From: Microthrixaceae bacterium
GTDB lineage: Bacteria > Actinomycetota > Acidimicrobiia > Acidimicrobiales > Acidimicrobilacustridaceae
Reading direction: 5' to 3'
Assembly: GCA_947446975.1 (NCBI GenBank)
Contig: CANFHM010000002.1
Coordinates: 1 to 64,000 of the forward strand
DNA: 64,000 nt
The notes under the pieces were generated by a model, which was given only the letters and a program-made list of their open reading frames with translations, made no database searches and was not told the origin of the DNA. Shown here piece by piece: positions 17,295-25,316 of this stretch; the first letter of the stretch is position 1, and each line of letters starts with the position of its first letter. Position numbers and translations under genes: made by a program.

Positions 17295-18890
17295 GAAACC
17301 GCGGTAGTCGTTCGCGGCCACGTCGTCGCACACGGTGCGGAAGATCTCGACCCCGGCGATGTACGGCATGAACACCCGGGGCTTGCCCTCGATGTTCGCC
17401 CCGAGATACCAGGAGTTGCCGGTGGGGTAGAGCGTGAATCCGGCGACCTCGGTCACGTGATCGGCCCAACCGTTCTCCGCCTCGGCGGTCGCCTCGATGG
17501 AGCGGGCCCCGTGCTGTTCGAGCCAGTCGATGCACGCGGCGGTCCATTCCACATGCTGTTCGATCGAGACGAGCATGTTGGTCAGCACCGAGGGGCTGCC
17601 CGGACCGGTGATGGTGAAGAGGTTCGGGAATCCGGACGTGGCGATCCCGAGATACGCACGGGGCCCCTCCGACCATTTCTCACGCAGGGTGATGCCGTCG
17701 CGTCCGATGATGTCCGGGGCCAGCAGTGCGCCGGTCATGGCGTCGAATCCCGTGGCGAACACGATCACATCGAGCGGGATCTCCCGACCACCGACCTCGA
17801 TCCCCGTGGCGGTGAACCGGTCGATCGGTTCGGCGTGCAGATCCACCAGTTCGACGTTCGGTCGGTTGTAGGTGGCGTAGTACCCGGTGTCGAGGCAGAG
17901 CCGTTTGGTGCCGATGGGGAACGACCGCGGGCTCAGGCGCTCGGCCACCACCGGGTCGGTGACGATCTCGGCGATCCGGTCCCTGACGAACTGGGCGGCG
18001 AGTTCGTTGGCCTGCGGGTCGATCATGAGATCGGAGAACGAGGACAGCAGTCCGAACAGCGTCCCCGATCCCCATGCGGCCTCGAACCGGCGATCGCGTT
18101 CCTCGGCGTCGACGGTCAGGACGGACTCCTCGGCGAGCGTCGTGAGCACACCGCCGTTGGAATGGCGGGTGGCCTCCCGATGCGCGCGGTACCGGGCCTT
18201 GAAGGCCGCCACAGTGTCCGGGTCGAGCGGCGCGTTCATCGCCGGCAGCGTGAACGCTGGTGTGCGCTGGAACACGGTGAGCTGTTCGGCCTGCTGGGCC
18301 AGCAGCGGGATGCTCTGGATGCCGGAGGAGCCGGTGCCGATGACGCCCACCCGCAGACCGGTGACGTCGACACCCTCATGGGGCCATTCACCGGTGTGGA
18401 GGATCCGTCCGGTGAACTCGTCCATCCCATCGAACCGGGGTCGGTTGGCCCGCGAGAGACATCCGACCGCCATGACGCAGTAGCGGGCCCGGAGACGACG
18501 CCCGGTGTCGGTGGTCAGCGACCACTGTGCGGTCCCATCGCTCCATCGGGCCTCGAGCATGCGTGTCCCGAAGCTGATGTCCCGACGGAGATCGAACCGT
18601 TCGGCGACATGGCCGATGTAGGCGAGGATCTCCGGCTGGGTGGCGTAGCGCTCCGTCCAGGTCCAGTCCTGCTCGAGATCAGGGTCGAACGAGTAGGAGT
18701 AATCGAAGGATTCGATGTCGCAGCGGGCGCCCGGATAGCGGTTCCACCACCAGGTGCCGCCGACATCGGCCGCCGCCTCCAGCACATGCACCCGGAGGCC
18801 GAGGGAACGGAGACGATGCAGCATGTAGAGCCCCGAGAACCCCGCCCCGATGATGACGGCGTCGAACTGCTCGATCGATGTGTCGTCCAT
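17280..18890 (-). CDS. Baeyer-Villiger monooxygenase, cyclohexanone-monooxygenase-like
   Basis: This 536-residue flavoprotein without a long N-terminal extension has FAD motif GAGFSG and EAAADVGGTWWWNRYPGARCD, the BVMO fingerprint FTGRILHTGEWP (matching FxGxxxHxxxWP) and NADPH motif VIGTGSSGIQ. GTWWWNRYPGARCD is the form seen in CHMO and steroid monooxygenases. It converts ketones, possibly cyclic, to esters or lactones. The start ATG 18890 (MDDTSIEQFDAVIIG) replaces the ORF-track start 51 bases upstream. It is divergent from the P450 gene, which suggests a shared oxidative route. Confidence 0.93.
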   Translation of the reverse strand: MDDTSIEQFDAVIIGAGFSGLYMLHRLRSLGLRVHVLEAAADVGGTWWWNRYPGARCDIESFDYSYSFDPDLEQDWTWTERYATQPEILAYIGHVAERFDLRRDISFGTRMLEARWSDGTAQWSLTTDTGRRLRARYCVMAVGCLSRANRPRFDGMDEFTGRILHTGEWPHEGVDVTGLRVGVIGTGSSGIQSIPLLAQQAEQLTVFQRTPAFTLPAMNAPLDPDTVAAFKARYRAHREATRHSNGGVLTTLAEESVLTVDAEERDRRFEAAWGSGTLFGLLSSFSDLMIDPQANELAAQFVRDRIAEIVTDPVVAERLSPRSFPIGTKRLCLDTGYYATYNRPNVELVDLHAEPIDRFTATGIEVGGREIPLDVIVFATGFDAMTGALLAPDIIGRDGITLREKWSEGPRAYLGIATSGFPNLFTITGPGSPSVLTNMLVSIEQHVEWTAACIDWLEQHGARSIEATAEAENGWADHVTEVAGFTLYPTGNSWYLGANIEGKPRVFMPYIAGVEIFRTVCDDVAANDYRGFAISR

Positions 18891-18948
18891 GATCCCCTCC
18901 GGCGCAGACCGTAGGCGAGATCGATCGGATGGAGCCGCCACCGTCCCG

Positions 18949-18954
18949 TACGAT
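18949..18954 (+). promoter_or_regulatory. Candidate -10 (TACGAT) of the P450 operon
   Basis: TACGAT fits TANNNT and lies 44 bases before ATG 18999. The leader ends in an AGGGGG ribosome site. Confidence 0.4.
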
Positions 18955-18998
18955 CACCAGCGGGGGAGTCCGACCGGACCCGGAGATCAGGGGGACAC

Positions 18999-20207
18999 AT
19001 GGCTGTCACGGAAGTGCCGTCGATCAATCTGCTCGATCCGAGTTTCTACATCGATCCGTGGGATGCGTATCGATGGCTGCGGGAGAACGATCCCGTGCAC
19101 TGGGATCCTGTCCATCGGCTGTGGGGGGTGTCGCGCTACGCCGACATCGTCGCCGTCGAGAAGAACACGGCGCTCTACACCTCCGTCGACGGCTCGCGTC
19201 CGGCCACCGATCAGCGCGAGGACACCTCGATGATCAACCGGGATGACCCTGATCATCAGAAGCAGCGGATGCTGGTGGCGAGGCAGTTCACGCCGCGGGC
19301 GGTGCGTCAGATCGAGGACCAGCTGCGCACGTTGGTCAACGAACTCATCGATGGCGTCATCGCGTCGGGGAGCTGCGAGGCCATCGGATCGCTGGCCTCA
19401 CCCCTGCCGGCGATCGTCATCGGCGACAAGCTCGGGTTCCCCCGCGATCTCTGGCCGAAGCTGCGCGAGTGGTCCGAGATCACCATGCATGAGTCCGGGC
19501 AGAACCCGCCCGACGGATCCCCGGCTCCGTTCTCGGAGCGTTCCGCCAACGCGATCATGGAGTTCGCCGGCACGGTCATGGAGCTCATCGAGCTGCGACG
19601 GGCCAAGCCGGAGAACGACCTCATCACGGTCTGGGCGACCACAGAGGTCGACGGTCGGCGCTGGACGGAGGGGGAGATCATCTCGGAGTGCCTCCTGCTC
19701 CTCGACGGCGGTGCCGAGACCACGCGCACCGTCATCGGGTCGATCATCAGGGAACTGGCGCTCGATGATCGTCAGCGGAGGCTCCTGGCCGCCCAGCCGC
19801 AGATCCTCGCCGACACGGCCGTGGAGGAGTTCATCCGCTGGGTGACCCCGATCCTCAACATGCGTCGCACCGTCACCAGCGACCACTCGTTCCACGGACG
19901 CGAGCTCCACGCCGGCGACGAGGTGCTGCTCATGTACGGCGCCGCCAACCGCGACGACGCCATGTTCGAGAATCCTGAGGTCTTCGACGTCACCCGGGCC
20001 CACAACCACCATGTGGCGTTCGGGTTCGGCACCCATTTCTGCCTCGGTGCCTCGCTCGCCCGTCTCGAGATCCGCGTGATGTTCGAGGAACTGCTGCGCC
20101 GCATCCCCGACTGGCGACTGGTGCCCGGCACCGAGCCACACGTGCTCGGCGCCACGTTCACCCGCGCCTACGACGCGGTGCACATCGAATTCGATCCCGT
20201 CCGATGA
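18999..20207 (+). CDS. Cytochrome P450
   Basis: This 402-residue soluble bacterial P450 has the I-helix GGAETT (237-242), the K-helix ExxR as EFIR (277-280), and the heme-thiolate loop FGFGTHFCLG with Cys348. It hydroxylates a hydrophobic substrate and needs an external ferredoxin and reductase; neither gene is in this window. The overall sequence is like steroid/terpenoid-hydroxylating actinobacterial P450s, but that subclass call is tentative. It overlaps the next gene by four bases (ATGA), tying its translation to a thioredoxin-fold protein, and is divergent from a BVMO gene. Confidence 0.95.
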   Translation: MAVTEVPSINLLDPSFYIDPWDAYRWLRENDPVHWDPVHRLWGVSRYADIVAVEKNTALYTSVDGSRPATDQREDTSMINRDDPDHQKQRMLVARQFTPRAVRQIEDQLRTLVNELIDGVIASGSCEAIGSLASPLPAIVIGDKLGFPRDLWPKLREWSEITMHESGQNPPDGSPAPFSERSANAIMEFAGTVMELIELRRAKPENDLITVWATTEVDGRRWTEGEIISECLLLLDGGAETTRTVIGSIIRELALDDRQRRLLAAQPQILADTAVEEFIRWVTPILNMRRTVTSDHSFHGRELHAGDEVLLMYGAANRDDAMFENPEVFDVTRAHNHHVAFGFGTHFCLGASLARLEIRVMFEELLRRIPDWRLVPGTEPHVLGATFTRAYDAVHIEFDPVR

Positions 20208-21256
20208 GCACACACACATCAGCACCGGTCGACCTGCTGTGGGAGGGCGACTCCCACACATTCACCGGAGTCGGCGCCCCGAACCTCATCGATGCCGCAA
20301 CGTTCGAGCAGCTGACGGGATGGGACCTCCGCGTCGAGGGTCTCTGCAGCGGCGATGCGTGCATCCCGGTGCGTGACCGCGCGCTCGCCGTCCCCGAACC
20401 CGGGATCATCGATCTCGAGGTCGTGGTCCCCCTGCTCGATCGTCCGATCGTCGTGGATCATCACGCTCGCGTCGTGGCGGTCGGGGCCACCTCGCTCGCC
20501 CGCCGTGATGCGCTGGTCTCCCGGCGAGCTCCCGCCTTCTCACTTCCTGCGCTCGACGGTTCCCTGCGATCGCTCGAGGAGCTGCGGGGGCGTCTCACGG
20601 TGCTCGTCACGTTCTCGACCTGGTGCGGATGCGCCTACGACCTCCCCGGGTGGCAGGCACTGCAGGACGAACTCGGCCCGGAGGGTCTGAACGTGATCGC
20701 CGTCGCCTTCGACCAGACCGCCGAGGCGGTCGCCCCCTTCGCCACGGGCATCACCCTCCCGGTGCTGTACGACCCGTCCCATCTGCTGAGCGAGCTCTAC
20801 GCCATCACCAATGTGCCCACCGTCGTGTGGATCGACGCCTCGGGCACGATCGTCCGCCCGAACACGCCGGCGTTCGGCACGGACCTCTTCGCCGACTTCC
20901 ATGGTGTCCCTGCCGGACCTCATCTCGATGCGATCCGGGCGTGGGTCCGCGACGGCAGCATCGACCCGTCGGCGTCGGCCCCCGATGCCGTCGCCGAACT
21001 CTCCGACGATGAGCTCGCGGCGCGTCTCTGGTTCCGGATCGGCGCCCATCTGCACCGGGTCGGCCGGGACGAAGATGCCGCCGTTCCCTTCGCCACGGCG
21101 GCCGCGTTGGCGCCACTGGACTTCACCGTCGCCCGCGCCGCCATGCCCCTGACCGGTCGCGATCCCTTCGGTCAGGAGTTCATGGCGCTCTACGACGAAT
21201 GGGTCGCCGCCGGCCGCCCCTTCCACGGTCTCGATCCCGATGACGGAGGAGCCTGA
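20204..21256 (+). CDS. Thioredoxin-fold (TlpA/AhpC-like) protein with CXC motif
   Basis: This 350-residue protein has no signal peptide. The N-terminal part (1-105) carries a Cys pair in GLCSGDACIP (48 and 53). The central thioredoxin-like domain (about 108-240) has TFSTWCGCAYDLP (Cys141, Cys143) and the cis-proline loop NVPTVVWID. The C-terminal part looks like one or two TPR helices. The redox site is CXC rather than the usual CXXC. The start overlaps the P450 stop by four bases. It could be a redox partner or protective reductase for the P450 or its product; that is inference. Confidence 0.8.
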   Translation: MSTHTSAPVDLLWEGDSHTFTGVGAPNLIDAATFEQLTGWDLRVEGLCSGDACIPVRDRALAVPEPGIIDLEVVVPLLDRPIVVDHHARVVAVGATSLARRDALVSRRAPAFSLPALDGSLRSLEELRGRLTVLVTFSTWCGCAYDLPGWQALQDELGPEGLNVIAVAFDQTAEAVAPFATGITLPVLYDPSHLLSELYAITNVPTVVWIDASGTIVRPNTPAFGTDLFADFHGVPAGPHLDAIRAWVRDGSIDPSASAPDAVAELSDDELAARLWFRIGAHLHRVGRDEDAAVPFATAAALAPLDFTVARAAMPLTGRDPFGQEFMALYDEWVAAGRPFHGLDPDDGGA

Positions 21257-21305
21257 CCCGGCGGTGCCCTCGGCATCCATCCCCGTGATGGGTCCATCCA
21301 GACAG

Positions 21306-21311
21306 CAGACT
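21306..21311 (+). promoter_or_regulatory. Possible leaderless -10 (CAGACT) of the SHOCT membrane protein
   Basis: CAGACT, then six bases, then ATG 21318, with no ribosome site. The first base deviates from TANNNT, so this is weaker than the other leaderless cases. Confidence 0.3.
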
Positions 21312-21317
21312 TGTTGG

Positions 21318-22661
21318 ATGGACGCTCTGTCTCGAACCATGTCGCGTACCCGCCGCATCCTCGTCTGGGTGCTCGTGGTGCTCTCCACCCTGATCACCTT
21401 CGGATCGGCGGCGGAGGTGTGGGTGAAGCATCAGCTGCTCGACACCCCGGCGTGGGTGCGGGCCAGCGACAAGGTGCTCGCCACCCCCGAGGTCAGGGCG
21501 GCGCTGGCCACCTACATCGTCGACGAGGTGTACAGCTCCGTCGATGTGCAGGAGCAGCTCGCCGACAAGCTGCCCGAGGACTGGAAGGGGATCTCCGGGC
21601 CGATCTCGGCGGCGATCCGCGGGCCGGTCACCTCCACGGTCGAGACGCTCCTCGGCTCACCTCGGATCACCGCCATCTGGCACCGGGTCAACACCACGGC
21701 ACATCAGACCCTCGTCAACGTGCTGGAGGATCGCACGAAGTACGGAACCACCGCCGACGGGAAGGTCGTGCTCGACCTGGGCGAGGTCATCCGGGCGGTG
21801 GCCACCAACCTCGGTCTGTCGCAGAGCGCCGTCGATCGCATCCCGGCCGATGCGGGGAAGATCACACTCATCCAGAGCGATCAGCTCGCCGCCGCCCAGA
21901 ATGCGATCCGGGTGCTCGGGATCCTGAACTGGGTGCTGCTCGTGCTGGTCGTCGGCACCTACGCCCTCGCGGTGTATCTGGCTGTCGGGCGTCGCCGGGC
22001 CACGCTGCGCGATGTCGGCTGGTCGCTGCTGCTCGTGGCGTTCGCGCTCATGATCGTTCGCCAGGTCACCGGCAAGGTGGTGGTGGATCTCATCCATGAC
22101 CCCAACCTCACCGCTGCCGGCCGGGCCGTGTACCTCATCGGCTCGGAACTGCTGGTCACTGTCGCCCTCACCATCGCCACCTACGGCGCCGTCATCGTCT
22201 TCGGCACCGTCATCATCGGGCCGAACCGGGTCGCCACCGCGGCGCGACGACTGCTCGCTCCGGTCCTCAACGCCGACGCGACCGTCTTCTGGATCGGTGC
22301 CGCCGTGCTGTTCATCCTCGTGTGGCTCTGGGAGCCCACCGCCGCGTTCAGCATCTGGTGGTCGGTGCTGGTGATGCTGGTGGTCGCCGGGCTGGGGCTG
22401 GAGTTCCTGCGGCGACGCAGTCTCGTGGAGTTCCCCGACGCCCGGCTCGACGTCGATCTCGACGGGGTGAAGCGGTCGGTCGGGTCCGCGTGGGGTTCGG
22501 TCTCGGCACGTCTCCGGTCCGCGGGCGGTCGGTCGGCGGCTTCCGGAGGTGATCCCGTCGAACAGCTCGCCCGACTCCAGGGACTGCATGCCGGCGGTGG
22601 ACTCACCGACGCCGAGTTCGCGGCTGCGAAGGCGAAGATCCTCGGCACTGATCCCGACTGA
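21318..22661 (+). CDS. Multi-pass membrane protein with C-terminal SHOCT domain
   Basis: This is about 447 residues: one N-terminal membrane helix (ILVWVLVVLSTLITFGS), a long extracytoplasmic helical domain of some 170 residues, five more membrane helices, and a short cytoplasmic tail ending in VEQLARLQGLHAGGGLTDAEFAAAKAKIL, a SHOCT domain, which is an oligomerisation motif. The transport or signalling role is unknown. The ORF-track start 21240 overlaps the upstream gene and adds residues that do not look conserved; I prefer ATG 21318, and ATG 21339 is another choice. Confidence 0.8.
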   Translation: MDALSRTMSRTRRILVWVLVVLSTLITFGSAAEVWVKHQLLDTPAWVRASDKVLATPEVRAALATYIVDEVYSSVDVQEQLADKLPEDWKGISGPISAAIRGPVTSTVETLLGSPRITAIWHRVNTTAHQTLVNVLEDRTKYGTTADGKVVLDLGEVIRAVATNLGLSQSAVDRIPADAGKITLIQSDQLAAAQNAIRVLGILNWVLLVLVVGTYALAVYLAVGRRRATLRDVGWSLLLVAFALMIVRQVTGKVVVDLIHDPNLTAAGRAVYLIGSELLVTVALTIATYGAVIVFGTVIIGPNRVATAARRLLAPVLNADATVFWIGAAVLFILVWLWEPTAAFSIWWSVLVMLVVAGLGLEFLRRRSLVEFPDARLDVDLDGVKRSVGSAWGSVSARLRSAGGRSAASGGDPVEQLARLQGLHAGGGLTDAEFAAAKAKILGTDPD

Positions 22662-22668
22662 GGTCGGG
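22653..22668. terminator. Convergent-gene hairpin with stop codon in the loop
   Basis: CCCGAC-TGAG-GTCGGG is a perfect 6-bp stem. The TGA stop of the SHOCT protein gene lies in the loop, and the stop of the convergent SnoaL gene starts at the next base. Confidence 0.5.
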
Positions 22669-23091
22669 TCAGCTGAACTCGATGATCCGGTGCAGCCGGG
22701 TCAGTGTCATGGCGGAGATCCGCCAGCCATCCTCCGTGCGTCGATACGACTCGTGGTAGTGGCCGTAGCCGTGGAGATGCTTCAGCGGTGAGCCCTCCGG
22801 CCACCACAGCTCGTCCTCCATCGCCCAGATGCCGCGTGCATGATCGGCATCGTCGACGTGGATCTCGCTCATATGTCCGTGATGCACCGTGATGACATCG
22901 CCGATCTGTTCGATGAGGAACGGCAGGTATGCCGCCACCGAGGTCGTGATGCCCGCCCCTTCACCGGTCATGTCGATGACCACATCGTCGGTGAACACCG
23001 CAGCGAGCTCCTCCCACTGCTTGGTGTCCATGGTGCGGAAGTAGCGAGCCTTCAGCCGACGGATCTTTTCGATGGCTTCGAGGTCGGACAC
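22669..23091 (-). CDS. SnoaL-like (NTF2 fold) protein
   Basis: This 140-residue single-domain protein (VSDLEAIEKIRRLKARYFRTMD, FTDDVVIDMTGEG, HHGHMSEIHVDD, YHESYRRTEDGWRISAMTLTR) fits the SnoaL_4 pattern: helical start, Asp-rich turn, His-rich beta sheet and the DGWRI signature strand. Relatives include scytalone-dehydratase-like and steroid isomerase-like enzymes. GTG 23091 has GGAGGA four to five bases upstream and starts directly at the conserved helix, so I prefer it over ATG 23130. Confidence 0.85.
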   Translation of the reverse strand: MSDLEAIEKIRRLKARYFRTMDTKQWEELAAVFTDDVVIDMTGEGAGITTSVAAYLPFLIEQIGDVITVHHGHMSEIHVDDADHARGIWAMEDELWWPEGSPLKHLHGYGHYHESYRRTEDGWRISAMTLTRLHRIIEFS

Positions 23092-23164
23092 GGCTCCTCC
23101 ACGGGTCGGTGCTGGTCGGGATGTTGGCACACCGACGGGCGATCAGCGCACACGCTCTCGTGTC

Positions 23165-23170
23165 TAGTGT
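23165..23170 (+). promoter_or_regulatory. Candidate -10 (TAGTGT) of the molybdoenzyme gene
   Basis: TAGTGT fits TANNNT and lies 21 bases before ATG 23192 and 33 before GTG 23204. GGGAG precedes the GTG at normal ribosome-site distance. Confidence 0.35.
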
Positions 23171-23191
23171 GCGGGGGCGTCTCGGTGATCG

Positions 23192-25195
23192 ATGGGAGCT
23201 GACGTGGAGCATCAGTCGTTCTGCCGGATCTGTGCGGCCGCCTGCGGGATCCTCGTCGATGTCGAGGAAGGTGTGGTCGTCCGAGTGCGCGGTGATGCCG
23301 GGCATCCGGTGTCGCGCGGCTACACGTGTGCGAAGGGCAGGGCGCTGCCGGGTCAGCAGCATCGAACGGACCGACTGCGAGCTCCAAGGCTCCGGGGAAC
23401 CACTGCGGACTGGTCGACCGTGCTGGGCGATCTCGGTGGTGCGCTGCAGTCGATCAGATCCGAGTCCGGTCCCGATGCGGTGGGTCTCTACCTGGCCACC
23501 GGACTCGCCTATGACTCGGCAGGGCAGGTCGCCTGTGGGATGGCCATGGGAGCGCTCGGCAGCTCGTCGTTCTACACCGCCGCCACCGTCGACAATGCGC
23601 CGGTTCTGGTGGTGGCGGAACTGGTGGCGGGGAACGCGATGCTCAATCCCGTGTGGGAACCGCACCGCGGCGGACTGCTGGTGGTGGTGGGCTCCAATCC
23701 GGTGATCTCCCACGGCTACGGCACCACCCTCGCCGATCCCGTCCGGCGCCTCCGCGAACATCGCAGCGCCGGCGGTCGCATCATCGTCATCGACCCGCGC
23801 CGCACCGAGACCGCAGCGCACGCCGATGTGCATCTCCCCGGTCGACCCGGATCCGATGTGATCCTGCTCGCCGCGTTGGCCCGCGATCTGCTCGACGATG
23901 GTGCCGACACCACGGAGCTGTCCTCGTTCTGCCTCGAGGAGGACGTCCTGGCGCTGCGCCGGGCGCTGGAGCCGTTCACGCTCGAGGCGGCGAGCATCGC
24001 TGCGGGACTCCCGCTCGAGCAGCTCGCCGCGCTGGTCGAGGAGGTCCGCGGCGCCCGGGGTCGGCTCGCCATGTTCTGCGGCACCGGTACGACCATGGCC
24101 GCCGATGGAGTGCTCGTCGAATGGCTCCGGTGGGTGCTGCTGATCCTCACCGGATCGCTCGATGTCGAGGGCGGCATGCGCTTCAACCGAGGAGTCGTGA
24201 ATCGACTTCGTCCGCCCCGCTCGATGCCCACCCGACAGCGGGGGACGGCGAGCCGTCCGGAGCTGCCCCGTATCGCCGGACAGGTGGCGGCAGTGGCCAT
24301 GGTGGACGAGATCGAAGCAGGACGGCTCCGCTCGCTCATCATCGCCGGCGGCAACCCGTTGGCGGCCTTCCCCGACCCGGATCGCCTGCGTGATGCCCTG
24401 CGGAGCCTCGATGCGCTCGTCGTGATCGACATCGTCGAGAACGAGATGACCGCGCTCGCCACCCATGTGCTCCCCGCTGCGGCGCAGCTGGAACGGGCGG
24501 ATCTCACCCTCGCCGAGCAGGTGTCATTCCGCTCCGGCCTGCAGTTCACCGATGCGGTCGTGCACCCGCAGGCCGATGCCCGGCCGGTCTGGCGGATCCT
24601 CGCCGACATCCTCGCCGCCACCGGACTCGACCTGCTCGGCGGTGCGGACCCCGGAGCACTCACCGATCAGCAGTTCCTCGCCGGTCTGCTGTCGCATGCT
24701 CCGCTGGATGCAGCTGAGGTGCTCGCCGCCGGGCCGCACGGGATCGACCTGCCAGCTGAGTACGGCTGGGTCCGGGAGTCCTTCCTGCTCGACGGCCGGT
24801 GGCGCCTCGCCCCGGCAGCGCTGCTCGAACGACTCGGCGCCCATCTCGGGCCCCAACTGGGACTGGTGCTCGTGCCCCGTCGGGAGAACGCCTGGAGCAA
24901 CTCGGTGGTGGTGGCCGGTGACGGCGCGGAAGCGGTGGCGATCATGCATCCGAGTGATGCGGCGGCCGCGGGTGTCACCCATGGTGGATGGGCGGCGATC
25001 ATCTCGCGGCACGGCTCGATCGTGGTCACCGTGGCGATCGACGAGACACTGCGCCCCGGGGTGGTGTCGGTCACCCATGGTCATCCGGGATCCTCACCGG
25101 GGATGCTCGTGAGCGGTGTCGAGGACGTCGATCCGCTCAGCGCCATGCCATGGGCCTCGGGATTCCCCGTCTCCGTCCGACCACTGGGCGCCTGA
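23192..25195 (+). CDS. Molybdopterin-dependent oxidoreductase (formate dehydrogenase/DMSO reductase family)
   Basis: This 667-residue enzyme has an N-terminal [4Fe-4S] site (Cys11, Cys14, Cys18, Cys46 in FCRICAAACG and YTCAKGR), the molybdopterin-binding body (VVVGSNPVISHGYG, VIDPRRTETAAHAD, IIAGGNPLAAFPD) and a C-terminal molydop_binding beta domain (MHPSDAAAAGVTHG). No Cys or Sec is visible at the usual metal-ligand position (FYTAATVDNAP). No signal peptide or partner iron-sulfur or membrane subunit is nearby, so it probably works alone in the cytoplasm. GTG 23204 (VEHQSFCRIC) is an alternative start with a better ribosome site. Confidence 0.9.
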   Translation: MGADVEHQSFCRICAAACGILVDVEEGVVVRVRGDAGHPVSRGYTCAKGRALPGQQHRTDRLRAPRLRGTTADWSTVLGDLGGALQSIRSESGPDAVGLYLATGLAYDSAGQVACGMAMGALGSSSFYTAATVDNAPVLVVAELVAGNAMLNPVWEPHRGGLLVVVGSNPVISHGYGTTLADPVRRLREHRSAGGRIIVIDPRRTETAAHADVHLPGRPGSDVILLAALARDLLDDGADTTELSSFCLEEDVLALRRALEPFTLEAASIAAGLPLEQLAALVEEVRGARGRLAMFCGTGTTMAADGVLVEWLRWVLLILTGSLDVEGGMRFNRGVVNRLRPPRSMPTRQRGTASRPELPRIAGQVAAVAMVDEIEAGRLRSLIIAGGNPLAAFPDPDRLRDALRSLDALVVIDIVENEMTALATHVLPAAAQLERADLTLAEQVSFRSGLQFTDAVVHPQADARPVWRILADILAATGLDLLGGADPGALTDQQFLAGLLSHAPLDAAEVLAAGPHGIDLPAEYGWVRESFLLDGRWRLAPAALLERLGAHLGPQLGLVLVPRRENAWSNSVVVAGDGAEAVAIMHPSDAAAAGVTHGGWAAIISRHGSIVVTVAIDETLRPGVVSVTHGHPGSSPGMLVSGVEDVDPLSAMPWASGFPVSVRPLGA

Positions 25196-25316
25196 GCCGG
25201 CGACCCCCGCAAGGACCGGACGAACGGGCGCATCGTGCGGGCCCGGTGCGGGGGGAGCAGACTCTGCGTCGTCCGCCCGACGGCTTGCCCAGCCACCGAC
25301 CCGAGGAGCCACGACG

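Noticed and set aside
22961-24466. 501-residue minus-strand ORF
   Set aside because: It is the antisense shadow of the molybdopterin enzyme; it also crosses the better-supported SnoaL gene.
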